A stretch of DNA of 40,399 nt, from positions 1-40,399 of the forward strand of contig DATMES010000005.1 of the NCBI GenBank assembly GCA_035556555.1, given 5' to 3'. This DNA comes from Frankiaceae bacterium (lineage in GTDB: Bacteria > Actinomycetota > Actinomycetes > BP-191). Below, in pieces: positions 25,410 to 33,266 of the stretch. The position numbers and the translations under genes were made by a program. Every line of letters starts with the position of its first letter. Positions within the stretch are counted from its first letter, which is position 1. The notes under the pieces were generated by a model. That model saw only the letters and a list, made by a program, of their open reading frames with translations. It was not told where the DNA came from and searched no databases.

Positions 25410-26853
25410 GGTCCGTACCCGATTCGCTCCGGCGCCGTCCGGCGACCTGCACGTCGGCAACGTCCGTACCGGCCTGTTCTCGTGGGCCGTCGCGCGGCAC
25501 GCGGGCGGGAAGTTCGTGTACCGGATCGAGGACACCGACGCGACGCGGGCGACCGACGAGTCGTTCCACGCGGCGGTCGACGTGCTGCGCTGGCTCGGGC
25601 TCGACTGGGACGAGGGGCCCGTCGTGGGGGGTCCGTCGGCGCCGTACCGGCAGAGCGAGCGCTTCGACGTCTACGCCGGCGTCGTCGCGCAGCTGCAGGA
25701 GGGCGGGCACGCGTACCCCTGCTGGTGCACGCCCGAGGAGATCACCGCCCGCAAGGCGGGTCGCGGGGACAAGACGCCGGGGTACGACGGCTTCTGCCGC
25801 ACGCGCACGGACTCGCCCGAGGGCCCCGCGACGATGCGCTTCCGGATGCCCGACGGGTCGACGACGTGGGACGACCTCGTCCGCGGCGAGATCACCATCG
25901 AGCACAAGGACGTACCCGACTTCACGATCCTGCGTACCAATGGGCACCCGCTGTACATGCTCGCGGCGACCGTGGACGACGTGCTCATGGGGATGACGCA
26001 CATCATCCGCGGCGAGGACCTCATCGCGGCGACGCCGCGGCAGATGGCGATGTACGCGGCGATGGGCGTCTCTCGCGAGTCGTTCCCGAAGTTCGGTCAC
26101 CTGCCGCTCATCGTCGGCGAGGACTCGAAGCCCCTGTCGAAGCGCAACGGCGAGGTGTCGATCGCGTGGTACCGCCGCCATGGCTTCCTGCCCGAGGCGA
26201 TGCTCAACTACCTCGCGCTGCTCGGCTGGTCGCTGCCGGGGACCGACCGTGAGGTGTTCACGGTCGAGGAGCTGGTGGCGGCGTTCGACGTGACCCGGGT
26301 CTCGAAGAACCCCGCGCGCTTCGACGTGAAGAAGCTCGAGGCGATCAACGGCGAGCACATCCGGCTCATCGCCGAGGGCGACCTCGCGGCGCGGCTGACG
26401 CCGGTGCTGCAGGACGCGGGGGTGCTGCCGGACGAGCCGTCGCCCTCGCAGCGGGAGCTCTTGCTGGAGGCGATCCCGCTGATCCAGACGCGGCTCGCGC
26501 GGCTCACCGAGGCGCCGGAACTGCTGCGCTTCCTCTTCGCCGGTTCCGACTTCGCCGTGGATGGCGAGGCGGCGGGGAAGGCGTTGCTGGGGGAGGTGCT
26601 GCCGACGCTGGAGGCCGCGCGCCGGGCCCTGGCGGGGGTCGACCCGTGGGAGACGGCGGGGATCGAGGCGGCGCTGCGCGCGGCGCTGGTGGAGGGGCTC
26701 GGCATCAAGCCGAAGCACGCGTTCGGCCCGCTCCGCGTCGCGGTGACCGGGCGCACGATCTCGCCGCCGCTGTTCGAGTCGATGGAGCTGCTCGGCCGCG
26801 ACGTGACGCTGGCTCGGGTCGACGCCGCGATCACCGACATCCGCGGCGGCTGA
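25402..26853 (+). CDS. gltX: Glutamyl-tRNA synthetase
   Basis: 483-residue class I aminoacyl-tRNA synthetase that charges tRNA-Glu; in actinobacteria, which use Gln-tRNA amidotransferase, the non-discriminating enzyme usually also charges tRNA-Gln. The HIGH-type signature is in RFAPAPSGDLHVGNVRTGLF, and the KMSKS-type signature is KPLSKRNGEVS. Other markers are FVYRIEDTDATRA, FTILRTNGHPLYMLAATVDD and MTHIIRGEDLI. The C-terminal helical anticodon-binding part is complete. The GTG start overlaps the preceding FAH stop. Genes for tRNA-Gln and tRNA-Glu lie 200-300 nt downstream. Confidence 0.96.
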   Translation: MVEVRTRFAPAPSGDLHVGNVRTGLFSWAVARHAGGKFVYRIEDTDATRATDESFHAAVDVLRWLGLDWDEGPVVGGPSAPYRQSERFDVYAGVVAQLQEGGHAYPCWCTPEEITARKAGRGDKTPGYDGFCRTRTDSPEGPATMRFRMPDGSTTWDDLVRGEITIEHKDVPDFTILRTNGHPLYMLAATVDDVLMGMTHIIRGEDLIAATPRQMAMYAAMGVSRESFPKFGHLPLIVGEDSKPLSKRNGEVSIAWYRRHGFLPEAMLNYLALLGWSLPGTDREVFTVEELVAAFDVTRVSKNPARFDVKKLEAINGEHIRLIAEGDLAARLTPVLQDAGVLPDEPSPSQRELLLEAIPLIQTRLARLTEAPELLRFLFAGSDFAVDGEAAGKALLGEVLPTLEAARRALAGVDPWETAGIEAALRAALVEGLGIKPKHAFGPLRVAVTGRTISPPLFESMELLGRDVTLARVDAAITDIRGG

Positions 26854-26867
26854 GCCGCCACCCCGCG

Positions 26868-26936
26868 GTTACTGGTGAGTAGCGACTCGCGCCACGCGGA
26901 AACTGGTGAACGGCGACGTCGCTACTCACCAGTAAC
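26868..26936 (-). repeat. Palindromic repeat PR, copy 3 (inverted)
   Basis: 69-bp element with perfect 17-bp arms (26868-26884 and 26920-26936), identical in arms and spacer length (35 bp) to copy 2. The centre read on the minus strand contains GTCGCCGTTCACCAGTTT, so this copy is inverted relative to copies 1 and 2. It begins 14 nt after the gltX stop and may act as its terminator. Confidence 0.85.
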
Positions 26937-26973
26937 CGCCCGGTCGGACGGGTCGGGCGGAGTGCGGAAGGCT

Positions 26974-27003
26974 TTGGCGCGGGGCGGCGCGGTCAGGTAG
27001 GCT
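26974..27003 (+). promoter_or_regulatory. Promoter of the tRNA-Gln/tRNA-Glu unit
   Basis: TTGGCG (26974-26979), an 18-nt spacer and TAGGCT (26998-27003), about 58 nt before the first tRNA. The intervening leader is GC-rich with short inverted repeats. Confidence 0.55.
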
Positions 27004-27061
27004 CGTCCGGTTCCCGAAGCCGGTCCGGGCGAGAGTCCGGGGGCTGGCGGCTGGGATGCAT

Positions 27062-27133
27062 TGGGGTATGGGGTAATTGGCAGCCCGGCTGATTCTGGTT
27101 CAGCTAGTCTAGGTTCGAGTCCTGGTACCCCAG
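27062..27133 (+). tRNA. tRNA-Gln (anticodon CTG)
   Basis: 72-nt cloverleaf. Acceptor TGGGGTA pairs with TACCCCA, discriminator G. Anticodon stem GCTGA/TCAGC with loop TTCTGGT gives anticodon CTG. T-loop is GGTTCGAGTCC. The 3' CCA is not encoded. It closely resembles actinobacterial tRNA-Gln. Confidence 0.95.
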
Positions 27134-27150
27134 CTCAGCACCATCCCTAG

Positions 27151-27223
27151 GGCCCCGTCGTCTAGCGGCCTAGGACACCGCCCTCTCAAGGCGGCGGCGC
27201 CGGTTCGAATCCGGTCGGGGCTA
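27151..27223 (+). tRNA. tRNA-Glu (anticodon CTC)
   Basis: 73-nt cloverleaf. Acceptor GGCCCCG pairs with CGGGGCT (first pair G-U), discriminator A. Anticodon stem CCGCC/GGCGG with loop CTCTCAA gives anticodon CTC. T-loop is GGTTCGAATCC. CCA not encoded. It lies 17 nt after tRNA-Gln, probably in the same transcript. Confidence 0.94.
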
Positions 27224-27234
27224 CTCCGTACAGC

Positions 27235-27265
27235 ACGAAGGCAGGGCCTCGGCCCTGCCTTTCGT
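27235..27265. terminator. Terminator of the tRNA unit, shared with the convergent gene
   Basis: AAGGCAGGGCC (27238-27248), a 2-nt loop and GGCCCTGCCTT (27251-27261) form a perfect 11-bp stem, with outer ACG/CGT pairing and T-rich TTTCGTCGTCT after it. The convergent small gene ends at 27271, so it can use the same hairpin. Confidence 0.85.
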
Positions 27266-27270
27266 CGTCT

Positions 27271-27453
27271 CTAGCGAGCGCCGTACGCGGGGTGGCGCTG
27301 CTTGGTGCACTCGCGGCAGAGGCAGAGTCCGCTCGCGACCTGGAAGAACGTACGGACCGCCTTCGGGTCGTCGGCCCACGGCTTGCGCTGCTCGGGCACC
27401 GCGACGGTCGTGACGGTCTCGGGGAGCGGCGTGACCAGGCGCAGGTGCGACAT
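27271..27453 (-). CDS. Small protein with C-x-C-x2-C motif
   Basis: 60-residue ORF. Support comes from a strong ACGGAGG ribosome binding site 6-7 nt before its ATG and from ending at a shared terminator. The C-terminal end has CLCRECTKQRHP, a cluster that could bind zinc; the rest (MSHLRLVTPLPETVTTVAVP) has no recognised domain. No signal peptide. It is divergent from hupB with a 269-nt gap, which holds the hupB promoter; a -10-like GATAGT on the minus strand at about 27550 could drive this gene. Confidence 0.55.
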   Translation of the reverse strand: MSHLRLVTPLPETVTTVAVPEQRKPWADDPKAVRTFFQVASGLCLCRECTKQRHPAYGAR

Positions 27454-27645
27454 CGGGAGCCTCCGTACGAGCCCGGCGCGTCGTCTCGGCCGGCTGTCCC
27501 CACTGTCCCGATTGCACCCATACGGGCGCTATGACGCGCTCGGGTGGTTTTGCCACTATCCGTTCTGACTAGGCCGGGCAGCGCCGCGATGCCCACAGCG
27601 ACACGGAATCCGTTGCGACACAAGGATTTCCGGGCGCCGATGTCG

Positions 27646-27674
27646 TTGCTACGCGCACGCGCGCACCATAGGTT
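27646..27674 (+). promoter_or_regulatory. Promoter of hupB
   Basis: TTGCTA (27646-27651), a 17-nt spacer and TAGGTT (27669-27674). It would give a 5' leader of about 42 nt ending in the ACGGAGG ribosome binding site of hupB. Confidence 0.6.
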
Positions 27675-27722
27675 GACCGCGTCGGGGCGCGGTGCTTCCG
27701 ACCTCTTACGGAGGTGTCGTAC

Positions 27723-28184
27723 GTGAACAAGTCCGAGCTGATCGACACGATCGCCGAGAAGGTCGGCGGACGCGCCGCGGCGGCGAAGGCCGTCGACGCC
27801 GTGCTCGACAGCATCATGGCCGCGGTCGCCAAGGGCGAGCGGGTCGGGATCGTCGGCTTCGGGACGTTCGAGAAGCGCGTCCGCGGCGCCCGCACCGCGC
27901 GCAACATCCGCACCGGCGCGACCATCAAGGTCAAGGCGACGTCGGTGCCGGCGTTCCGCGCGGGCTCCGGCTTCAAGGAGACCGTGGCGAGCGGCGGCAA
28001 GAAGACCGGCGCGAAGAAGGCGGCCCCGGCGAAGGCGGCGAAGGCCGCCGCGAAGCCCGCTGCCAAGAAGACGGCCGCGAAGGCGGCTCCGGCGAAGAAG
28101 GCCGCGACGAAGGCCCCCGCCAAGACCGCCACGAAGGCGGCGGCCAAGAAGGCTCCGGCGAAGAAGGCGGCCAAGGGCCGCTAG
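27723..28184 (+). CDS. hupB: HU-family nucleoid protein with Lys/Ala/Pro tail
   Basis: 153-residue DNA-binding protein. Residues 1-90 are a complete HU domain ([40 protein letters not shown], then [12 protein letters not shown]-like strands). The remaining 60 residues are a basic tail of repeated KKA, PAKK and AAKK units, the mark of actinobacterial HupB/Hlp, which bends, compacts and protects DNA. GTG at 27723 is chosen rather than GTG 27714 because ACGGAGG ends at 27714, giving 8-nt spacing, and because the family starts with MNK. Its own promoter and a 3' hairpin suggest a single-gene unit. leuCD, often just before hup in other actinomycetes, are absent. Confidence 0.95.
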   Translation: MNKSELIDTIAEKVGGRAAAAKAVDAVLDSIMAAVAKGERVGIVGFGTFEKRVRGARTARNIRTGATIKVKATSVPAFRAGSGFKETVASGGKKTGAKKAAPAKAAKAAAKPAAKKTAAKAAPAKKAATKAPAKTATKAAAKKAPAKKAAKGR

Positions 28185-28210
28185 CAACGCCGCAGCGGCG
28201 CTTCCCCTGC

Positions 28211-28241
28211 GGGGCCTCACTCCTCCGGGAGTCGGGGCCCC
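28211..28241 (+). terminator. Terminator after hupB
   Basis: GGGGCC-x2-ACTCC (from 28211) pairs with GGAGT-x2-GGCCCC (to 28241) around a short loop, 27 nt after the stop. The stem has one internal mismatch region and no clear T-run. Confidence 0.5.
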
Positions 28242-28582
28242 GCCGCCGTTTCCGCCCCCGCCCAGGAAGTTTCGGTGGGTACTGCGGTAGCCGGTCCTCC
28301 TGGGAGTGCCTTCATAGCCGTTGACCTGCGCATTTGACCGCTCGGCGAAGCTGGCGACGCGCCCGGGCCTGGGGGGCTTTTCGGGGTTTGCCAACCCCGC
28401 CGCTCGGCGAGCGGTCGTCTCGGCCGCTTGCGAGGCCCGTCCGGGTGCGGACTCCGCAAGGGTGTGCCGTGGCCAGGGAGTTGAAAGAGCCGGGGACGAC
28501 GGGATCGTGAGGTTCGGCGGGAACGGTCGCGGTGTCATGGCGCGAAGGGTCCGGATAGAGGTTGCGCGGGACGTTGCGCGGG
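28242..28582. other. Non-coding gap between hupB and the minus-strand operon
   Basis: No gene is supported here. It holds a GGGGTT-x4-AACCCC hairpin at about 28384-28399, followed by a GCTCGGCGAGC palindrome at about 28401-28412, which could terminate the minus-strand operon. At 28561-28579 there is a short direct repeat of GTTGCGCGGG. Open frames across it have no start signals. Confidence 0.4.
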
Positions 28583-29200
28583 CTACTGCTTGTCGCGCAC
28601 ATCACGGCCTGTTCCCGTCACCTCGAACGCGGTGCTGAACCTGAACTCGCGCGTCACGTTCCGTCCGCCGACGCGATATGTGACGGTCCCTCCGGACGCG
28701 CGAAGCCGTCCGAGTCGGCGCGGCACGAAGGGCACCAGGACGTACCAGCAGGCGTCCGACTCGGCCGTGATCCGCTGCTCGCGCAAGGGCACGGCCCCGG
28801 TCTTGGGGAGGCGGAACAGGTCGGCGGCGACGACGCCGCCCCAGAACTCGTTTCCGCCGCAACTCCACGCGAGCACGGGTTCCGGGGTGTCGAGCCCGGG
28901 CGTCACGGAGCGCAGCGTGACGGACCGAATCTCGACGGCGCCGCGTCCTTCGACGCGAAGCGGGATGCCGAGGTTGTACGTCGAGCCGACGCGAGCGTCA
29001 TGCGTGATGCCCGTGCCAGGGGGGTTGAGGGCGAGCGAGGCGTGTCCTCCGCGCCCGACGTACGGAAGGCCGCTCTCCCACACCGCGTACCCGGCGAGGG
29101 CCACGACGACGACGGCGAGGCCGCGCAGAGCGACGGAGACGCGCGAGCGGCGCCCCCTGGCAAGGGGACGCCGCTGCGCGATCCGATCAGTGAGAGGCAC
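28583..29200 (-). CDS. Single-pass membrane protein, unknown function
   Basis: 205-residue protein. An Arg-rich N-terminus is followed by one transmembrane helix (about 24-44, LRGLAVVVVALAGYAVWESG) and an extracytoplasmic domain of about 160 residues with two cysteines (AWSCGGNEFW and SDACWYVLVPF) and beta-strand patterning such as VTYRVGGRNVTREFRF. The GTG start is only 2 nt past the stop of the preceding gene, so translation is probably by reinitiation; in-frame upstream codons offer no better start. Last gene of the sigma-like operon. Family not recognised. Confidence 0.65.
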   Translation of the reverse strand: MPLTDRIAQRRPLARGRRSRVSVALRGLAVVVVALAGYAVWESGLPYVGRGGHASLALNPPGTGITHDARVGSTYNLGIPLRVEGRGAVEIRSVTLRSVTPGLDTPEPVLAWSCGGNEFWGGVVAADLFRLPKTGAVPLREQRITAESDACWYVLVPFVPRRLGRLRASGGTVTYRVGGRNVTREFRFSTAFEVTGTGRDVRDKQ

Positions 29201-29202
29201 GA

Positions 29203-30771
29203 TCAGCCAGAGACATACAACGCATGATTCAGCGCCGACGCTGGCACGTCCACGTCTCCCCAGACGTGCCAGTCCTTGAGCCTGGTCGTCGTCTTGATCG
29301 TGGCGCGGTGCTTGGCGTCCATCATCGACTCGGCCGAGAGACCGACGCCGTACGCCGACACGCCGAAGGTGTACTTGTAGGTCTTGCCCGAGTCCTTGGT
29401 GAACGTCCAGTTCTGGTACATCGTCATGGAGCGGCCTTCGGCCTTGGCCTCGCGGTACTCGTCCCAGCCGTCGCCGCCCAACGCCCGCGACCCGTAGCGG
29501 GTGCCGCCCGTCCACTTCGTCGTGGTGACGCGCTCCTCATGGGTCGCGGTGGGGCCTCGGTCCTCGTCGTAGCCCGTGGGACACCACGTCCTTTTCTCGT
29601 AGACGCTGACGAACTCGCTCTCGAACGGGATGGCCTGGTCGCCCTCCTTGTAGCCGCCCGTAGAGGTTGACTTGCCGCTGTTCGTGACGTTGACCGAACC
29701 GCTGATCTTCCAGCCCTTGGCTTCCAGGTTCAGGGCGGCGGCGATCTTGGTATTGGCGCTCTCCGCGTAGGCGTAGGCCGTCTTCATCCCGAGCCAGGAA
29801 TGAACCTCGCCTACCGGCATCCAGACCTGCGAGTTCTTCAGCGAGTCCACGAACCACTTGCCTTGGTTGATCGGCTTGCGGCACCGGGCGTCGCCGCCCA
29901 GCGGGTCCTCCTCCTCGTCGGGGGCCATGATCCCGACCGGTTCGGCCGGCGGGCCGACGGCCATGTCGAGCAGGGCGTCCAGGCCCTCGACCTCCACGGC
30001 GGGGGACGGCGCTATGGGCGCCGTGTCGATGACCCCGCCTGCGTCACCGGGCAGCACCGGACGCGAGAGGGCGGGCGGCGTCTCCGGGTCGTACGGGTCG
30101 TTCGCGGGCGTGTCACCGAGCCCGTAGACACCGACGCTGGCGCCCACAGAAACGACCGTGAGGACACCGACGTTGACCGGCGCCATGACGAGGCCCGTAC
30201 CGCCGCCATACCGCATGAGCGACGAGTAGATCGCACCGGCTCCGTGCAGCGTGCGCCACGTCACGTCGGCACCGAGCGTCTGCGTGGCCGACAGGAACAT
30301 GTTGACCGTGCCGTTGGCGAACTGCGCTTCTGCCAACAGGGCGTCGCTCATCGGGACGTTGAGGACGTACACGCCTGCGGCGTTCGTCTCGGCGCGGGCG
30401 AGCTCCACGTCCTCACCCAGAGCGGCCCGGTTCCGGATCAGACTCAGGACGACCGGCATACCCGCGACAGGGCTTCCCTCGGCGTCCACGACCCGGCCGT
30501 ACACCGTGTTCATCCACGGCGCGACGGCGGCGGGGTCGAGCACCGTAAGGCCGTCGCCGTTGGTGTCAGCGAGGCGCCACGCGGGATCGACCAGGCCGAA
30601 GACCCGGTTCACAGTGCCGTCTGCCGCGGTGGCTCGCTCGGGCCGCAGCGCCGCGCCGGGAGTGAAGTCAGCGGACGACGTTCCAGTCGTCGCGGTGACC
30701 AGTGACGCGGCCAGAGCCGCCGTCAGGAGTGGGGCGCCGAGGATGCGGCGGCGCCAGGGTGCATGTGCCAT
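29203..30771 (-). CDS. Large secreted protein with carboxypeptidase-regulatory-like domain
   Basis: 522-residue exported protein. The signal peptide is residues 1-34 (RRRILGAPLLTAALAASLVT then SSA). Residues about 85-145 resemble a carboxypeptidase-regulatory/CNA-B-like beta-sandwich: VYGRVVDAEGSPVAGMPVVL and AETNAAGVYVLNVP. A DTNGDGLTVLDP segment before it resembles a calcium-binding dockerin-type loop. A Pro/Asp/Glu-rich linker (about 215-300) leads to a C-terminal domain of 210 residues with many Lys, Thr and Trp and two Cys (DARCRKPINQ, RTWCPTGYDE). ATG 30771 is chosen because it opens the signal peptide; the ribosome binding site (AAAGG) is weak. Function unknown; context suggests a surface component made under control of the sigma-like gene. 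Confidence 0.65.
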   Translation of the reverse strand: MAHAPWRRRILGAPLLTAALAASLVTATTGTSSADFTPGAALRPERATAADGTVNRVFGLVDPAWRLADTNGDGLTVLDPAAVAPWMNTVYGRVVDAEGSPVAGMPVVLSLIRNRAALGEDVELARAETNAAGVYVLNVPMSDALLAEAQFANGTVNMFLSATQTLGADVTWRTLHGAGAIYSSLMRYGGGTGLVMAPVNVGVLTVVSVGASVGVYGLGDTPANDPYDPETPPALSRPVLPGDAGGVIDTAPIAPSPAVEVEGLDALLDMAVGPPAEPVGIMAPDEEEDPLGGDARCRKPINQGKWFVDSLKNSQVWMPVGEVHSWLGMKTAYAYAESANTKIAAALNLEAKGWKISGSVNVTNSGKSTSTGGYKEGDQAIPFESEFVSVYEKRTWCPTGYDEDRGPTATHEERVTTTKWTGGTRYGSRALGGDGWDEYREAKAEGRSMTMYQNWTFTKDSGKTYKYTFGVSAYGVGLSAESMMDAKHRATIKTTTRLKDWHVWGDVDVPASALNHALYVSG

Positions 30772-30886
30772 CTGTCTTGCCTTTCGGTAGGGATGCCACG
30801 GCGCTTGCTGCCCCCCGAGGGCATCCGGCGAAAGCACGTCGCGTGGCACGGACCCGGCGCCGAACGGCGCCGGGAATCTGTGGCGG

Positions 30887-31374
30887 TCAGGTCAGGCGAC
30901 GCGCGACCTCCCGCAGACCCCAGGTCATTTCGCGCTGCAACGGCAGGGCATCGGCCCACGGCTCGGCCAGCGCGGCGACCATGGCGACCTCTCGGACCAA
31001 GCGCTGAGCCCTGCCGTGCGCCGCTGTTCGGCCGGCGCGTCGGGCAGATCGATGATCGCGTGGGCGTGGTCGAGCAGCCAGTCGCGGAGCCGGTCGGCGT
31101 CGGTGGCGGGGCCGACGAGCGGCAGGTCACTCCCGACCTCGGGCGGGGGCGGCAGGGGCTTCGGTTCCAGGAGCATGCGCACGTCGTCGACGACGCGCGG
31201 CACGAATTCGTCCTCCCCGTCGAGCTGGCAGGCGAGCTCTTCAAGTGCCAGCGCGAGGCCGAGGGAGCGATCCCAGGTCAGATGATCGGACACGGAGCCG
31301 CGAGCGCGCCGTGCCAGGCGCTCGGTCACGGCGGCGAGCTTGCCGCGCGTCCAGGACGGCAGGGGCTCGCTCAC
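30887..31374 (-). pseudogene. Frameshifted gene, unknown function
   Basis: The frame starting at GTG 31374 reads MSEPLPSWTRGKLAAVTERL to DLPDAPAEQRR at about 31020, then degenerates into a non-protein-like tail ending at 30925. From the same spot, the minus-strand frame -1 gives a natural continuation, HGRAQRLVREVAMVAALAEP, WADALPLQREMTWGLREVAR, RLT, ending at 30887. The two parts fit one helical protein of about 162 residues broken by a one-base indel near 31015-31030. The GTG overlaps the stop of the preceding peptide (GTGA) and has AGGGGGC upstream, so translation start is well supported. I see no standard slippery heptamer. Assembly error, real mutation or programmed shift cannot be told apart here. 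Confidence 0.6.
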
Positions 31375-31490
31375 GCCGCCCCCTGCGGCCAAGCGGTGCC
31401 CGCCCGGGCAAGAGTCCGATCCACACGCGGGCGGGCACCGGCCAGAGCTGCGCAGGCAATGATGAAACCTGCGCGGCTGTTCGTGGTCAT
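31371..31490 (-). CDS. Small peptide with hydrophobic N-terminus
   Basis: 39-residue ORF with GAAGAGGA 5 nt before its ATG, and a stop that overlaps the next start (GTGA). Residues 1-19 (MTTNSRAGFIIACAALAGA) are hydrophobic, like a weak signal or membrane anchor; the rest is basic. An in-frame ATG at 31553 overlaps the stop of the preceding gene (ATGA) and would give 60 residues; the shorter form is preferred for its ribosome binding site. Unknown function; the operon position supports it as real. Confidence 0.5.
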   Translation of the reverse strand: MTTNSRAGFIIACAALAGARPRVDRTLARAGTAWPQGAA

Positions 31491-31549
31491 GCGGTCCTCT
31501 TCCTCGTCTGAGTGGACGGACGCGCCCCTACGCACGCCCGCCCGGGGTT

Positions 31550-32005
31550 TCATGGGGCGAGCGGGTACGACTCGACGCAGATCCACGAAACCTCTTCGGC
31601 GGCGGGCACGAACGTCACGTTCATGTAGCAGACGGCGACCGGCGTCCCGCCTGCACCCAAGAACGAGACGGTCCCGGCTGCCGAGCCGATACCGCCCGCG
31701 CCGTTGGCCGTGACGCACGTGGTCAGCGGCATGTGCAGCGCGGCGACGGTGCGCTGGGTGTCAATGACGGCGGGCGCCGTCGTGGCGCCGTTCGCGCGCA
31801 GCGTCCAGGTCCCGGGGGCGAGCGAGTCGCCTTCGGCGCAGATGCGCAGCGCGTACGGGGAGGCCGTGGGGTACGTCTCCATGCGGGCGCGGGCGAACAG
31901 GACGCTGCTCGCGTCGGCGGTCTCGTCGGCGAAGGCCGGCGATGGCGCGTTGACCATCACGGCGGCGAGCAGGACGACAGCGGCGGCGCTGGTTGCGGTG
32001 CTCAT
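31550..32005 (-). CDS. Small secreted protein, unknown function
   Basis: 151-residue exported protein. The signal peptide is about 1-26 (MSTATSAAAVVLLAAVMVNA, cleavage after AFA). The mature part of about 125 residues has four cysteines (LRICAEGD, LTTCVTAN, VAVCYMNV, SWICVESYP), likely two disulfides, and beta-rich composition. The ATG overlaps the stop of the sigma-like gene (ATGA) and has GGAGGG upstream, so both are expressed together. Family not recognised. Confidence 0.7.
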   Translation of the reverse strand: MSTATSAAAVVLLAAVMVNAPSPAFADETADASSVLFARARMETYPTASPYALRICAEGDSLAPGTWTLRANGATTAPAVIDTQRTVAALHMPLTTCVTANGAGGIGSAAGTVSFLGAGGTPVAVCYMNVTFVPAAEEVSWICVESYPLAP

Positions 32006-33201
32006 GCGGTTCCCTCCGGGGGCGCGTCCGCGGGTGCGGACGCTGGAGGAACCTTCTTCACTCCGGGAGTGGTCGAACCCTCTTCCTCGGCTAGCAGATA
32101 CGAGCCTCCCCGCGTGCACCGCACCCGCTCGGGTGGTGGCAACGGGGCGAGCCGCCGACAGACCGGGGCGACGCGCTGCTCCCAGGTAATCACCATGTCG
32201 GCGACGTAGATCGACACCGTGTCGCCGTCGTCGGTCGGGTCGTCGTCGGCGCCGTCTCCGCCGTCGCCCTTTCCGACCCCGACGCAGACGAGCGCGGGTG
32301 TGGTGCAGGTGGTCGAAGGCCCGCCCGGGTCTTGGTCGGGGATGCCCTGGGACGCAGGGGTCAACGTCCCTATTCCCCCGACCGGGCCTACGGAGTGGCC
32401 CGGGCGGGCTTCCGGCCCCGCGCCGCGCATCCCGGCCGTTGCCAGGAAAGGACGCGAGACGAACGGGGCGGTTCGTGGCAGGTCGCGGACGTACGGCAAG
32501 GGCACGCCCGCGATCCGGGCGACGACGGCGAGGACGGCGAAGCCGGTCGCGGCGGTCATCGCGGTCGCGGCCGACCCGACAGCGCCAGAGCGCGCCGTCG
32601 TGGCCGGCTGGCGCAGCAGGGCGAGGAGGCCGAGGTACCTGGCGTCGGTCTCGCGGGTTTTGCGGCGGGTGTCAAGCTTAGCTTTGGCGCTCCTGTGGCG
32701 GCGGTTGACCTGGCCCTTGTTGAGCAGCCCCACGATCTCGGCGATCTCGTCCTGGGGGAAGCCGCCGAGGTACACCAGGACGAACACCTCGCGCTCCTCG
32801 TCGGAGAGGCAGTCCAGGTCTCCCAAGGCGTCGTGCAGGAGCGCGCGCACGGCGTCGTCGTGCGCGCTGTCGGCCCGCTGGTCGAACGCGGCGCGCTCGG
32901 CGAGCTCCTGCTCCCGGCTGGCCTTGCGCAGAACGCTCAGACCCTCACGGACGACGGCTTTCCGCAGGTACGCGAGCCAGTTGGCGACGTCGGCGGGGAC
33001 GCCGTGGTCGAGCACTCGGAGAATCACGTCGTGAACGACGTCCTCGGCCCGCACCGCGTCGAGTCGGGTGGTCAGGCTGACCAAGGCGATCAGCGCGTCC
33101 CGCTCGGAGGACAGCACACTCACGGCCTCGTGCTTGCGCGCGGCGGCGGCGTCCGTCGCGGCGTCGGTCGGCACGGCGCGGCGCGGCGTCGGGCAGGTCA
33201 C
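32002..33201 (-). CDS. Sigma-70-like protein with transmembrane segment and extracytoplasmic tail
   Basis: About 399 residues. Residues 30-110 resemble sigma region 2 (VRAEDVVHDVILRVLDHGVP, NWLAYLRKAVVREGLSVLRK). Residues 130-190 resemble region 4, a helix-turn-helix (LSDEEREVFVLVYLGGFPQD, EIAEIVGLLNKGQVNRRHRS). After a linker, residues about 212-238 are hydrophobic (AATAMTAATGFAVLAVVARI), predicting one membrane pass. The last 155 residues would be outside: Gly/Pro-rich, with Cys pairs (TTCTTPALVCVG, APVCRRLA, RVRCTRGG). A membrane-tethered ECF-like sigma factor is the simplest reading; it might need proteolysis to act. GTG 33201 is preferred over TTG 33207 because GGGGG lies 8 nt before it. 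It heads an operon of six coupled genes. Confidence 0.7.
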   Translation of the reverse strand: MTCPTPRRAVPTDAATDAAAARKHEAVSVLSSERDALIALVSLTTRLDAVRAEDVVHDVILRVLDHGVPADVANWLAYLRKAVVREGLSVLRKASREQELAERAAFDQRADSAHDDAVRALLHDALGDLDCLSDEEREVFVLVYLGGFPQDEIAEIVGLLNKGQVNRRHRSAKAKLDTRRKTRETDARYLGLLALLRQPATTARSGAVGSAATAMTAATGFAVLAVVARIAGVPLPYVRDLPRTAPFVSRPFLATAGMRGAGPEARPGHSVGPVGGIGTLTPASQGIPDQDPGGPSTTCTTPALVCVGVGKGDGGDGADDDPTDDGDTVSIYVADMVITWEQRVAPVCRRLAPLPPPERVRCTRGGSYLLAEEEGSTTPGVKKVPPASAPADAPPEGTA

Positions 33202-33259
33202 GTTCAAAGCCCCCGTTGGACGGTCGTAGGGATGAGGCGGCTGGTCTTGCCTCTACTCC

Positions 33260-33266
33260 TTAGACG
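33260..33266 (-). promoter_or_regulatory. Candidate ECF-type -10 element
   Basis: On the minus strand, CGTCTAA lies about 60 nt before the sigma-like gene, a sequence resembling -10 boxes used by some ECF sigma factors, and is followed by GGAGTAGAGG. I could not identify a confident -35 partner; a T-run and CACCC lie in the expected region. Suggests possible autoregulation only. Confidence 0.25.

Noticed and set aside
27714-27716. GTG 27714 as the hupB start
   Set aside because: It overlaps the ribosome binding site itself; GTG 27723 has 8-nt spacing and gives the family's usual MNK start.
31000-31035. Programmed -1 frameshift in the split gene
   Set aside because: No X-XXY-YYZ slippery heptamer or evident downstream pseudoknot. 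A simple indel or sequence error is more likely, so it is not claimed as programmed.
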